DNA of 64,000 nt from Termitidicoccus mucosus (lineage in GTDB: Bacteria; Verrucomicrobiota; Verrucomicrobiia; Opitutales; Opitutaceae): assembly GCF_038725785.1 (NCBI RefSeq), contig NZ_CP109796.1:1488001-1552000 (forward strand). The letters run 5' to 3'. Shown piece after piece: positions 52,298 to 61,754 of this stretch. The notes under the pieces were generated by a model. It made no database searches. It saw only the letters and a list, made by a program, of their open reading frames with translations, and was not told the DNA's origin. Made by a program: the position numbers and the translations under genes. The first letter of the stretch is position 1. Each line of letters begins with the position of its first letter.

Positions 52298-53551
52298 TTA
52301 TGCGGCGAGTCGGTTTTGTTGGTCGGACGCGGGCGCGGGGACAGGCTCGGGCGTGCCCTCTGCCTGCGCCGCCGGCTCCGCCTGCGGCACGGCGCGAAGC
52401 CGTGGCAGGATGGCAAAGAACGCATCCGCCTCCTGCGGGGTGGTCACGTTCAGGTAATGGCGGCGGATGATGCTTTCCGAATTGCCCGCCTGCAACGCCG
52501 TGTCACCCATCGAGCGGAATTTCGCCACGTGCATCGAAATGAACGTGTGCCGCAACACGTCGTGCCCCACGCCGAATTTTTTGCGGATGCGTGTCAGCTT
52601 CCCTCGGAAGTTTTCCATCCCGGGCGGAATGATCGGGTATTCGTCCAGCGGATAGGCTTTGAGCCATGCGGCAAGATTGGACTGGATGGTGACCAAGCGG
52701 CGCATGTTGACCTTGGAAACCCACGGCTCGATGGTGGTGGCGCTGTTTTCCAGCCGCACGTCGGCGGCGGGCAGTTTGGAGATTTCCCCGTCGGGCCGGA
52801 TGCCGGCGAACAGGCACAGCGCGAAGAACGGCACGAGCGCGCCGCCGTGGACGCTCTCCACGTGCGCCATGAGTTGCGCGGCGCGCTCCGCCGTCAGCGC
52901 CTCGGCTCCGCCCCGGCTGTGGTCGATGCGATTGCGCTGGATTTTTGCCACCGGGTTGCGGCTCACCCATTCCTTGCGCACAGCGTGGTTGTAAAACGCG
53001 CACAGCACGGCGCGCCGGTTGTTCTGCGTCTTCAGCGACCCGCCGTCGCGCCGGATGTAAGCGTGCAACGCCTCCGTGCCCGCCTCCGCGAGCGTCTGCG
53101 TCGGAAAATGCCGCTGGAACGCCGCCAGCTCCACCCGGATGGCATCCAACTGCCGTTCGCCTATCAACGCCTGTCGCGCGTCCTCCTTGCGCGCCTTCAA
53201 ATAGGTCTCGACGGCATCGACAACCTTTGGCGCGGCCTCGGGCTCGCGGTAATTGGCCAGCGCGTAATCGAGGTAGAAGGTGAGCGGTCGCCGCGCCTTC
53301 TCCAGCCGGAGAAACGCGGCCTCGGCCTCGCGCAACTGCGCCTCGGTCAAAAACGTGCTCGCGCCGCGCAGGTTGGATTGCGACTGGAGCACGCGCAATT
53401 CCAGCGCGGCGCGCTCGGCAATGGCGTCCTCGCGGGTCTTGAAGTTCTTGCGGATGCGCTCGCCGAGCAACCAGCCGGCCACGCGGAACGAAATCACACC
53501 GTTGCGATTCTTGAACGGCTTGATGGTGAATGCGGATTTTTTTTGTTTCAT
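52298..53551 (-). CDS. Tyrosine-type site-specific integrase
   Basis: The 417-residue protein has an N-terminal Arm/SAM-like part, and a catalytic domain with the first Arg in AGIRPDGEISKL (Arg252), the second in DVLRHTFISMH (Arg334) and the nucleophile Tyr366 in IIRRHYLNV. GNSES occupies the usual GHSS position, so the H/W residue is Asn357. It integrates the element into its host site. The gene is intact and marks the right side of the mobile element. A hairpin AGGTTGCC/GGCAACCT (53555-53580) precedes it. Confidence 0.9.
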   Translation of the reverse strand: MKQKKSAFTIKPFKNRNGVISFRVAGWLLGERIRKNFKTREDAIAERAALELRVLQSQSNLRGASTFLTEAQLREAEAAFLRLEKARRPLTFYLDYALANYREPEAAPKVVDAVETYLKARKEDARQALIGERQLDAIRVELAAFQRHFPTQTLAEAGTEALHAYIRRDGGSLKTQNNRRAVLCAFYNHAVRKEWVSRNPVAKIQRNRIDHSRGGAEALTAERAAQLMAHVESVHGGALVPFFALCLFAGIRPDGEISKLPAADVRLENSATTIEPWVSKVNMRRLVTIQSNLAAWLKAYPLDEYPIIPPGMENFRGKLTRIRKKFGVGHDVLRHTFISMHVAKFRSMGDTALQAGNSESIIRRHYLNVTTPQEADAFFAILPRLRAVPQAEPAAQAEGTPEPVPAPASDQQNRLAA

Positions 53552-53574
53552 CGAAGGTTGCCGCCTTCACGTGG

Positions 53575-53624
53575 CAACCTATTCATGAAATCCCCGGCTT
53601 CCCTCTGGGATCTGGCCGGTTCGC
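53575..53624 (+). repeat. 50-bp imperfect direct repeat, right copy
   Basis: It matches 51409-51458 in the same orientation. Together they flank 2.1 kb with the integrase and excisionase genes. They may be a dispersed repeat pair rather than attachment sites. Confidence 0.7.
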
Positions 53625-53706
53625 ATGGGCGGGACGCCCGTGCCACCCGACCCGGATGGCACGGAGGCCGTCCCTCCATAAGGATAAAGCTCGTTCGGAA
53701 TTGGCC

Positions 53707-55257
53707 TCACACCTTGCCGCGGCGCGCCTCGAGTTGCGCGCGCACTTCCATCATCTTGTGCTGCGTGAGCGGAAACCGGACGAGCGCCATGATGCCGGCG
53801 ACGAGGCCGGCGATTGGAATCGCGGCGAGCAGGAACCGGATCATAAAAATCGTGTGTCCCGCCTGCGCTCCGCCCAACCCGCGGTCAAATCCCACCCAGC
53901 CGAGAATGAAAAACGACACCCCCGCGCCGAGCGCCATGCCCAGCTTGTTGACCCAGGAGCCGCAGGCCGCAAACGCGCCCTCGCGGCGCCTGCCGCTTTG
54001 CAATTCGTCGTAGTCGATGACATCGGCGCCGATGGACGCGCTCAGCGTCCAGAAACCGGCGCTGCAAAAGGAAATGAGCCCCGACGCGAGGATTTGCAGC
54101 CATTTCACGTGCGGCGTATAGAGCCACCACGTGGCGACAAAGACCATGATCGCAAACGCATACACGCAAACCAGGCTCTGGCGCTTGCCCAGGCGGCGCG
54201 AGACCGCCGCGAACACGGGAATGCCAAAAAATCCGATCACCATGTAGGCAAAACCCATCGCAAAATTATATTTGTTGGCCTCCGACAAATTGCCGCCGCA
54301 AACATAATACGCGGTGACCGCAAAACCGAGCGCGTTGACCATGCTCAGGCCGAGATTATACGCGAGCTGCATGGCCACCTGGATGCGGAACGGCCGGCAA
54401 TGGAACGCCTGCACCAGCGTTTCCTTGATGCCAGCCTTTTGTTTATTCGCGGCGACAAGCTTTTCATAATACCGCTCGCGCACCAGCGACGCGCAAAGCA
54501 GCCCGGCGACGATTATAATCGCCCCGCAAATCACGAGATAAACCTGCGCGCCCAGCAGCATGTTCGGCTGCGCGCCATCCGGCGCGTCGGCCCATGCGCC
54601 CCCGGTCGTGAAAAGCAGTTTCAACCGCTCCAGCGCATTGTCGGGCGTCGCGCCGACCCACACTTCGCGGGTGAAAAACAACCCCGCCAGAAACAACCCC
54701 GCCTCGGGGATTTTCTGCACCGTGTTTTTATAGGAAAACACGCTCGTGCGCTCATGATAATCGGGCGTGAGTTCGTTGCCGAGGCTTTGATACGGCATGT
54801 TGAAGCAGCTCACCACCGGCAGGTAGAGCGCCGACGAGACGATCATGAACCAGAAATAATGCGAAACCTCGCAGCCGAACACCGTCGAACTCCCCCACCC
54901 GGCCGTCACGGCCACGAGAAACGGCAGGCCCAGCCCGCTCAGCACCGCGCCGACAAACATGAACGGGCGGCGGCGCCCGATGCGCGTGCGGGCATTGTCC
55001 GAAAGCCAGCCGAAGACCGGGTCGGAAACCGCGTCGAACACGCGGTTCAATATAACCGCGACGCCGATGAGCGCGGGCGCGACGCCGAGAAACAACCCGA
55101 AGACCTGAAATGCGATATTCGCATACAGCCAGTGCCCCCACATGTCTATAAACGTGCCCAGGCCGTAGCCGATTTTCTGCCGGAGCGGCACGCGGTCCAC
55201 GGCGGCGATGACATAACCTCTGTTGAGCCGGCGGTCGGATGAAAGCAGGGGGGCCAT
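53707..55257 (-). CDS. GPH-family sugar symporter
   Basis: From the ATG at 55257 the 516-residue membrane protein has the glycoside-pentoside-hexuronide:cation symporter layout. It begins VPLRQKIGYGLGTFIDMWGHWLY, then VILNRVFDAVSDPVFGWLSDNARTRIGRRRPFM, and later FGIPVFAAVSRRLGKRQSL and a DVIDYDELQSGRRREG loop. These transporters import oligosaccharides with Na+ or H+. It is divergent from the XylR-like regulator (254 bp apart), a common pairing for control. The longer frame to 55326 adds a non-family start. Confidence 0.88.
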   Translation of the reverse strand: MAPLLSSDRRLNRGYVIAAVDRVPLRQKIGYGLGTFIDMWGHWLYANIAFQVFGLFLGVAPALIGVAVILNRVFDAVSDPVFGWLSDNARTRIGRRRPFMFVGAVLSGLGLPFLVAVTAGWGSSTVFGCEVSHYFWFMIVSSALYLPVVSCFNMPYQSLGNELTPDYHERTSVFSYKNTVQKIPEAGLFLAGLFFTREVWVGATPDNALERLKLLFTTGGAWADAPDGAQPNMLLGAQVYLVICGAIIIVAGLLCASLVRERYYEKLVAANKQKAGIKETLVQAFHCRPFRIQVAMQLAYNLGLSMVNALGFAVTAYYVCGGNLSEANKYNFAMGFAYMVIGFFGIPVFAAVSRRLGKRQSLVCVYAFAIMVFVATWWLYTPHVKWLQILASGLISFCSAGFWTLSASIGADVIDYDELQSGRRREGAFAACGSWVNKLGMALGAGVSFFILGWVGFDRGLGGAQAGHTIFMIRFLLAAIPIAGLVAGIMALVRFPLTQHKMMEVRAQLEARRGKV

Positions 55258-55510
55258 GGGATAAACACACGGGGCGACGAGGGCGGATAAAGGGGAGTGC
55301 TGAATGCCGCGACTGGCAAGCGCCATGACACCAATGCGCGGGATTCACGTGAAATTACCAGCATTTGGCCACGTTGTTAATGAGATCCTTTGTCCGCGTG
55401 TTGAGGTTTTTCCCGGAGGCATTTTGCGAAAAGCCGGCTTGCAGGCATTCGTCGCGATTGATTTGTTTTTCCGGACCGTCCCGCCTTTTCATCGGCGCTT
55501 TTCCCCGTTT

Positions 55511-56668
55511 ATGAAGCCCCACATCCTGCTTGTTTTCATCACGCGATTCGAGGAATGCCAGGCGATGCTCAAGGGCATCGTGCACTACGAGCGGCTGCAT
55601 CATCCGTGGACGTTTTTCCTGGATGACGAGGCGCGCGCCGAGTCCGACCCCACGTGGTTGCGCAGCCAGAAATGGCATGGAGCGATCAGCCGCCACACCA
55701 CGGCGTCGCTGGTCAGGACCTGCGCCGAGTTGAAGCTGCCCCTCGTGGACCTGAACGACACCGCGCCGTTTCCCGGCACACCGAAAATCCGGCCGGACAA
55801 CATCGCCATCGGGCACCTCGGCGCGGAGCATCTGCTGGAGCGCGGTTTCCGCACGCTCGGCTTCTACGGCTTCGCGAACGAAGGCTGGGCGCGCGAACGC
55901 CGCGAGGGTTTTCTCGAGGCGGTGACTCTCGCCGGGCAAAGCGCCCGCCTGCTCGAGGTCGAATACCCCGGCGATCTCACGCCCGCGTGGGAAAAGGAGC
56001 AAATCTCCATGCTCGTGGCGTGGCTGGGCCAGATGCCGCGTCCCGCCGCCGTGATGGCGTGCAACGACATGCAGGCGCTGCACGTGCTCACAGCCGCGCA
56101 GAACCTCGGCCTGCACGTGCCGGAGGAACTCGCCGTCATCGGGGCCAACAACGACCTCAACCGCTGCGACCTCTCGCGCCCGGGCCTGTCGAGTGTCGCG
56201 GTCAACGCCTTTCAATCCGGCTATCAGGCCGCCGAGTGCCTGGACGCGCTGATGTCGAAACGAAAACCGGAGAGCTTCGACCGCCGCATCGACCCGCTGT
56301 CCGTGGTCATGCGGCAGTCCACCGACATCCTTGCGATCAACGACAAGGTGGTCGCCTCCGCGCTCAATTTCATCCGGGAGCACGCGTGCCGCGGCATCAC
56401 GGTTGACCAGGTGCTGCGGCAGGTTTTCGCGTCGCGCAGCGTGCTGGAAAAGAAATTCCGCGCTCACCTCGGCCGCTCGCCCCAGGCGGAAATCCGGCGC
56501 GTGCAGGTGGCGAAGATCAGCCAGCTTTTATACGAGACGGATTTCCCCCTGAAAAAAATCGCCGAACTCACGGGCTTCGAGCACGTGGAGTATTTGTGCG
56601 TCGTTTTCAAACGGCTCACCGGCGAGGCGCCCGGCGCGTATCGGAAACGGGTGCAGTCGGCCGCCTGA
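55511..56668 (+). CDS. XylR-type transcriptional regulator (LacI-like sensor plus AraC HTH)
   Basis: From the ATG at 55511 the 385-residue protein has a periplasmic-binding-like sensor domain (IAIGHLGAEHLLERGFRTLGFYGF, LAVIGANNDLNRCDLSRPGLSSV) and a C-terminal AraC domain (RSVLEKKFRAHLGRSPQAEIRRVQ, LTGFEHVEYLCVVFKRLTGEAPGAYRKR). XylR of E. coli has the same order. It probably activates the adjacent symporter and glycoside hydrolase genes in response to a sugar. The effector is unknown, and no operator could be assigned. Confidence 0.9.
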   Translation: MKPHILLVFITRFEECQAMLKGIVHYERLHHPWTFFLDDEARAESDPTWLRSQKWHGAISRHTTASLVRTCAELKLPLVDLNDTAPFPGTPKIRPDNIAIGHLGAEHLLERGFRTLGFYGFANEGWARERREGFLEAVTLAGQSARLLEVEYPGDLTPAWEKEQISMLVAWLGQMPRPAAVMACNDMQALHVLTAAQNLGLHVPEELAVIGANNDLNRCDLSRPGLSSVAVNAFQSGYQAAECLDALMSKRKPESFDRRIDPLSVVMRQSTDILAINDKVVASALNFIREHACRGITVDQVLRQVFASRSVLEKKFRAHLGRSPQAEIRRVQVAKISQLLYETDFPLKKIAELTGFEHVEYLCVVFKRLTGEAPGAYRKRVQSAA

Positions 56669-56819
56669 CATCCTTGCGCGCAAAAAAACTTAAGTCCGAG
56701 CCGTCCGTTCACATCGACGCCCCGCCGGTTTCGTGGGACACTGGCCAGACACCCGACGACGCAGCGAGGCTCCCGCCGCATTCCGCCGCGCGGCCCCGCG
56801 TCGCCCTGCTCCCCGAAAA

Positions 56820-57797
56820 ATGAAACTCGAAATCAAAGGTTCCCCGCTCCCCAACATTCCCTGGCAGCCGCGTGCCGCCGGCAACGAAGACTATGTCTGG
56901 CGTTACAGCGCCAACCCCGTCATCGACCGCCGCCCGCTGCCGCGCGTCACCGGCATCTACAACAGCGCCGTCGTGCCGTTTGACGGCGCGTTCACCGGCG
57001 TGTTCCGCACCGAGGGGATGGACCGTATTCCGCACCTCCACGTCGGCCGCAGCCCCGACGGGATCAAGTGGACGTTTGAGCCGAGGCGCATCGAATTTAT
57101 CAATGCCGACCCCGAGGTCACGCGCCACGAATACGCCTACGATCCGCGCGTCACGCTCATCGACGGAATCCACTACGTGACGTGGTGCAACGGCTACCAC
57201 GGCCCGACCATCGGCGTCGCCCGCACGCGGGACTTCGTTCGCTTCGAGCAACTTGAGAATGCCTTCCTTCCCTACAACCGCAACGGCGTGCTCTTCCCGC
57301 GCAAGCTCGGCGGCAAATTCGCGATGCTCTCGCGCCCGAGCGATACCGGCCACACGCCCTTCGGCGACATCTTCTTCAGCGAATCGCCCGACCTTGTGCA
57401 TTGGGGCCGCCACCGTCACGTGATGGGCCGGGGCGGCGAGTGGTGGCAGGGCACCAAGATCGGCGCGGGCCCCTCGCCCATCGAGACGAGCGAGGGCTGG
57501 CTGCTCTTTTATCACGGCGTCATCAACACCTGCAACGGTTTCGTCTATTCCATGGGCGCCGCGCTCCTCGATCTGGAAACACCGTGGCGGCTCCGCGCGC
57601 GCCTGAAGGAATCCATCCTCACCGCCGAGGCGCCCTACGAACTCGCGGGCCTCGTGCCCGGCGTCTGCTTCCCCGTCGGCTGCCTGTGCGATGCGCCGAG
57701 CGGACGCATCGCGATTTATTACGGCGCGGCCGACACCGTCTCCGCCCTGTGCTTTTGCGACGCCAGCGAAATCGTGGAAAGGATTCTTAACGCCTGA
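56820..57797 (+). CDS. GH130-family beta-mannoside phosphorylase-like enzyme
   Basis: The 325-residue product is a five-bladed beta-propeller of GH130 type. It has ANPVIDRRPLPRVTGIYNSAVVPF, then HEYAYDPRVTLIDG with the catalytic Asp108 and TWCNGYHGPTIGVARTRDFVRFEQ, and later GRGGEWWQGTKIGAGPSPIET, which fits phosphate-binding residues. Members phosphorolyse beta-1,4-mannosyl bonds to mannose-1-phosphate, or act as hydrolases. It lies behind the XylR-like regulator and in front of the GH5-like gene, all on +, so mannan oligosaccharide use is likely. Confidence 0.88.
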   Translation: MKLEIKGSPLPNIPWQPRAAGNEDYVWRYSANPVIDRRPLPRVTGIYNSAVVPFDGAFTGVFRTEGMDRIPHLHVGRSPDGIKWTFEPRRIEFINADPEVTRHEYAYDPRVTLIDGIHYVTWCNGYHGPTIGVARTRDFVRFEQLENAFLPYNRNGVLFPRKLGGKFAMLSRPSDTGHTPFGDIFFSESPDLVHWGRHRHVMGRGGEWWQGTKIGAGPSPIETSEGWLLFYHGVINTCNGFVYSMGAALLDLETPWRLRARLKESILTAEAPYELAGLVPGVCFPVGCLCDAPSGRIAIYYGAADTVSALCFCDASEIVERILNA

Positions 57798-57933
57798 GTT
57801 CGCCCAGGCCGTTTCGGGATGCCGCATCGCGCCCGACGCACTCGCATGCCGCCGAAAAACATCTGGCCGGGATGCAATCCCGCCATTATCGTTTATCCTG
57901 TGCCCGAATCGCCGTTTTCCCCTTGAAAAAAAC

Positions 57934-60057
57934 ATGCACGCGTTCCGCCGGTTGTCCTTTCTGCGCCTTCTGCTCCACGCAGTTCTCGCCGTTTCGTGCC
58001 GGGCGGATTTCATTGAGTTCGGCTTCACGCTCGAATCCCCCGGCCCCGAGCCGCTTCAGCGCGACATCCGCGCGCGCGTGATCGCGCCGGACGGCACGCG
58101 GGCATTGTATCCATCTTTCCACGACAACGATGCGCGCTGGCGCGTCCGCGTCCGCCCCGTGCAACGCGGCGCATGGCGCTTGGCCGAAATCGTGGAGTGT
58201 GACGAGGCCGCTGGCAGCCTCGTCACACTTAAACCCGCCGGGCCGCCGCCCCCGGCCGTCGAGGTCGCCTCGCCTTCCGTGATGCAACCCGTGCGGATCG
58301 ATCCCGCCAATCCGCGCGGCTTCGCCCTGGCCGACGGCCAGCCGTATTTTCCCCTCGGGATGAATCTCGGCTGGGCGGACATGCCGGGGCACCCGGCCTA
58401 TGCGGACGCATTTGCCGCCATGCGGGCCGCCGGACTCAACTGGACGCGCATCTGGATGACGCATTGGGGCATGACCAACCTCGACTGGCTGCCCGCCGCC
58501 CGCGGCCCGTCGCCCACGCCGGGAACCATCGACCCGCGCGTGGCGGAAAAATGGGACGGCATCATCGCGCTCGCGGAGCGCCACGGCGTTTATTTCCAGA
58601 TGGTGCTCCAGCATCACGGCCAATACACCACGACCTCACACCCAAACTGGAACGAGAATCCATGGAACGCCGCCAACCCCGGCGGCTTCCTCTCCACCCC
58701 GGAGGAATTTTTCACCTCGCCCGATGCCATCCGCATCAGCAAGGCGAAATACCGCTACATCGTCGCGCGCTACGGCCATTCGCCCGCCATCCTCGCGTGG
58801 GAAATCTTCAACGAGACGCAGTGGACAGACCTCGCCCGGCACGGCGGCGACGCCACGCTCGGCGCGTGGCATCGCGACATGGCCGCATGGCTGCGCGCCT
58901 GCGATCCCTACCGTCATCTCGTGACGACCAGCCACGATGACCTGCGCAGCGCGGTTTACCATGCGATGGATTTTCTCCAGCCGCATCTCTACGCGGTCAA
59001 CATGCTCGCCCACGCGCGGCGTTTCTCCTTTGCCCCCGGGTCGCCCGCGCGCCCGCTTTTCTACGGAGAGTCCGGCCACGACCACATGCCGCTTTCCGAC
59101 GGGCAAAAAGCCGCCGGCTCCGGGCTCATCCCGCCCGTGTGGGCGAGTCTCATGGCAGGCGGCGGCGCCTTGCCCGCGCAGACCTGGTATTGGGAAAAAA
59201 TCATCGGCACGCCGCGCATGGGGGAAATGCGCGCGGTCAGCACCTTCGTCGCCGCCGCGCGTCTCGCCGACCCGAAACGCCGCGCGGCCCTGCGCCCGTT
59301 TTCGCCCGCCATCGCGTGCGAGGCCTCCGTGCCGCGCATCATCACGCCGGGCCATCTCTGGGCCGCGCATGAAGCCACCACCGTCACGCTGCCCGCCGAC
59401 GGACGCGACGATGTCACGCTGGCCGATCTCCCCGCCTTCATCGTCGCCGATCCCGCGCTCATCGCCCGCGGCTTCAACCGGCGCGCCGAAATCATCTTCG
59501 ACAAGCGAGGGACCGATCCGGTGCGAATCGAACTCGCCGATCTCGGCTGGGCGGGCGGCGCGCTGCGTGTCTTTGTCGATGGCGCGGACGCGTTCGACGC
59601 ACGCTGGGCGCTGCGTTCCAGGGAAATCCTCGCGCCGATGCCGCACACCTTCGTCGTCCCTGTTCCCGAAGGGCGGCACGTCCTCGCGATCGAGGCCGCC
59701 GGCACGGTCAAGGAGGCCAATCTCGCGTCGCTCCAACTCCGCTCCATCGACCTCACCGGCACGCTGCCCGCGCTTGCCGCCGCCGGCCTGCGCGACGAGC
59801 GCACCGTGCTCCTCTATGTCTGGCACCGCGCCGACATCTTTGCCATCGACGAGCCCGCCGAAACCTCCGGTGAAATCCTCCTCGATGACATCCCCGCCGG
59901 CGAGTGGCGCGCGACCTGGTGGAACATGCGCGAGGGAGGCCCCGCTGTGCAATCGACGTTCACGCATGCCGCGCCCGGCGGCACGCTGCGCCTCAAGACG
60001 CCGCCCATCGCGCGCCACGCGGCCTTGATCCTTGAACCCGTGCCAGCAACAAAGTAA
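57934..60057 (+). CDS. Exported GH5-like (clan GH-A) glycoside hydrolase
   Basis: From the ATG at 57934 the 707-residue product has a signal peptide (LRLLLHAVLAVSCRA) and an N-terminal DUF5060-type domain (about 25-100). The (beta/alpha)8 domain has the acid/base Glu294 in AWEIFNETQW and a candidate nucleophile Glu379 in PLFYGESGHDH. A beta-sandwich tail (about 480-700) follows. Members act on beta-linked polysaccharides such as mannan or cellulose; specificity is not fixed. It lies between GH130 and GH1, about 19 bp from the latter. The exact GH family needs a profile search. Confidence 0.8.
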   Translation: MHAFRRLSFLRLLLHAVLAVSCRADFIEFGFTLESPGPEPLQRDIRARVIAPDGTRALYPSFHDNDARWRVRVRPVQRGAWRLAEIVECDEAAGSLVTLKPAGPPPPAVEVASPSVMQPVRIDPANPRGFALADGQPYFPLGMNLGWADMPGHPAYADAFAAMRAAGLNWTRIWMTHWGMTNLDWLPAARGPSPTPGTIDPRVAEKWDGIIALAERHGVYFQMVLQHHGQYTTTSHPNWNENPWNAANPGGFLSTPEEFFTSPDAIRISKAKYRYIVARYGHSPAILAWEIFNETQWTDLARHGGDATLGAWHRDMAAWLRACDPYRHLVTTSHDDLRSAVYHAMDFLQPHLYAVNMLAHARRFSFAPGSPARPLFYGESGHDHMPLSDGQKAAGSGLIPPVWASLMAGGGALPAQTWYWEKIIGTPRMGEMRAVSTFVAAARLADPKRRAALRPFSPAIACEASVPRIITPGHLWAAHEATTVTLPADGRDDVTLADLPAFIVADPALIARGFNRRAEIIFDKRGTDPVRIELADLGWAGGALRVFVDGADAFDARWALRSREILAPMPHTFVVPVPEGRHVLAIEAAGTVKEANLASLQLRSIDLTGTLPALAAAGLRDERTVLLYVWHRADIFAIDEPAETSGEILLDDIPAGEWRATWWNMREGGPAVQSTFTHAAPGGTLRLKTPPIARHAALILEPVPATK

Positions 60058-60075
60058 GTCCGCTCTCCATCAATC

Positions 60076-61461
60076 ATGCCAACCGCCACACCCACCCCAT
60101 TTGCCCCTGATTTCACCTGGGGCGCCGCCACGTCCGCCTATCAGATCGAGGGCGCGCCTTCCGCCGACGGCAAAGGCCCGAGCATCTGGGACGATTTCTC
60201 CCATCGTCCCGAAAAAATCGCGGGCAACGACACCGGCGACACCGCCTGCGACCACTATCATCGCTGGCGCGACGACATCGCGCTCATGCGCCGGATCGGC
60301 CTGCGCGCCTATCGGTTTTCCATCGCGTGGGCGCGCGTGCTGCCCGAGGGCGACGGGCGCGTGAACGACGCCGGCCTCGCGTTCTACAGCCGCCTGGTGG
60401 ACGGATTGCTCGATGCGGGCATCCAGCCGTGGGTCACGCTCTACCATTGGGATTTGCCCCTCGCGCTCCACCGGCGCGGGGGCTGGCTCAACCACGAGAG
60501 CGTGGACTGGTTCGGCCGCTACGCCGCCGCGGTCGCCCGGGCGCTCGGCGATCGTGTGAAACACTGGATAACGCTCAACGAGCCGCAATGCTCCATCGGC
60601 CTCGGGCTCGACCGCGGCATCCACGCGCCCGGGGACCGGCTCTCCCGCGCCGGCGTGCTCCGCGCCTGGCACCACCAGCTCATGGCGCACGGCCTGGCCG
60701 TCCGCAGCCTTCGCGAGCACTGCCGCGGCCCGGTGCAGGTCGGCCTGGCCTCCACCGGGCGCGAGCGTATCCCGGAAACGAATACACCGGCCGACATCGA
60801 GGCCGCGCGCGCCGCCTACTTCGAGGTCACCGCGGAAAAAGGCGTGGACAGCGTGCCGCTCGCGCTCGACCCGGTTTACCGCGGGCGCTACCCCGAGGCG
60901 GCGCATGCGGTTTTCGGCCGCGACATGCCCGGCATCCGCCCCGGCGACATGGAGCTCATTTCCGAAAAACTCGATTTCATCGGCTACAATTCCTACTCCG
61001 GCGAACGCGTTCGCGCCGGCGCCGACGGCCGCCCCGTCCTCGTCCCGCCACCGCGCGGCCGGGCGCGCGGCACGCTTTCCTGGCTGAACCGCGAGGACGA
61101 CTGCCTCTATTGGGCGGCGCGGTTTCAAACCGAGCGCTATCCCGGCCTGCCCTTTGTCATCACGGAAAACGGCTACTGCGGCACCGACTGGATCGCGCTC
61201 GACGGCGGCGTGCACGACGCGCCGCGAATCGACTTCACCAAGCGCTACCTGCGCGGCCTCGCCCGCGCCGCCGCCGAGGGCGTCCCGGTCGCGGGCTATT
61301 TTCACTGGAGCCTGCTGGACAACTTCGAGTGGAGTGAAGGTTACCAGCCGCGTTTCGGCCTCATCCACGTCGATTTCGATGCACAAACGCGCCTGTTGAA
61401 AGATTCCGCCCTCTGGTTCGCCGGCATCATCCGGTCCAATGGCGCGGCCTTGTTCGACTGA
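60076..61461 (+). CDS. GH1 beta-glycosidase
   Basis: The 461-residue enzyme has the GH1 start FTWGAATSAYQIEGA, the acid/base Glu169 in HWITLNEPQ and the nucleophile Glu364 in FVITENGY, with DFIGYNSYSGERV and SLLDNFEWSEGYQPRFGL. The cytoplasmic enzyme (no signal peptide) cleaves terminal beta-glucosyl, -galactosyl or -mannosyl units of imported oligosaccharides. Co-oriented with the GH130 and GH5-like genes; a terminator follows at 61495. Confidence 0.94.
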   Translation: MPTATPTPFAPDFTWGAATSAYQIEGAPSADGKGPSIWDDFSHRPEKIAGNDTGDTACDHYHRWRDDIALMRRIGLRAYRFSIAWARVLPEGDGRVNDAGLAFYSRLVDGLLDAGIQPWVTLYHWDLPLALHRRGGWLNHESVDWFGRYAAAVARALGDRVKHWITLNEPQCSIGLGLDRGIHAPGDRLSRAGVLRAWHHQLMAHGLAVRSLREHCRGPVQVGLASTGRERIPETNTPADIEAARAAYFEVTAEKGVDSVPLALDPVYRGRYPEAAHAVFGRDMPGIRPGDMELISEKLDFIGYNSYSGERVRAGADGRPVLVPPPRGRARGTLSWLNREDDCLYWAARFQTERYPGLPFVITENGYCGTDWIALDGGVHDAPRIDFTKRYLRGLARAAAEGVPVAGYFHWSLLDNFEWSEGYQPRFGLIHVDFDAQTRLLKDSALWFAGIIRSNGAALFD

Positions 61462-61494
61462 CGTTTGATTGATCATTTCCGCCATCCGGCCTTG

Positions 61495-61525
61495 ACGGTC
61501 CCGTTCCCCGGGACCGTTTTTATTT
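61495..61525 (+). terminator. Rho-independent terminator after the GH1 gene
   Basis: ACGGTCCC (61495-61502) pairs with GGGACCGT (61510-61517) and is followed by T residues (TTTTTATTTT). It ends the GH130-GH5-GH1 transcript. The rest of 61462-61754 has no clear gene and likely holds the promoter of the receptor gene. Confidence 0.88.
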
Positions 61526-61754
61526 TCCAATAATGAGAAACCGCCGCGCCGGAAATGCGCCGGAGCAATATGACTATAATTTCTCATCCGGCAGAGCGGC
61601 TCCCCGCGTTTGCGCGCCCCGCCAAATATCTTAATTGCGCGACCACCCCTCTCATTCCCAACCGGCATTTTTCGGAGTAATGTTCCGCATAGTTCCACCC
61701 CGCCTCCCCGGCATTCCCCGTCCCCGACATCGCTCCACCCTCGAAACTGCTCCC

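Noticed and set aside
29606-53695. Matching text near 29606-29672 and 53645-53695 as attachment sites of the element
   Set aside because: The two copies are inverted relative to each other, and similar pieces occur elsewhere. They behave as dispersed repeats, not as attL/attR.
51899-55242. Two long open frames on the + strand (704 and 570 codons)
   Set aside because: They run antisense to the integrase and the GPH symporter. Their composition (Arg/Ala/Gly-rich, low hydrophobic patterning) is that of shadow frames.
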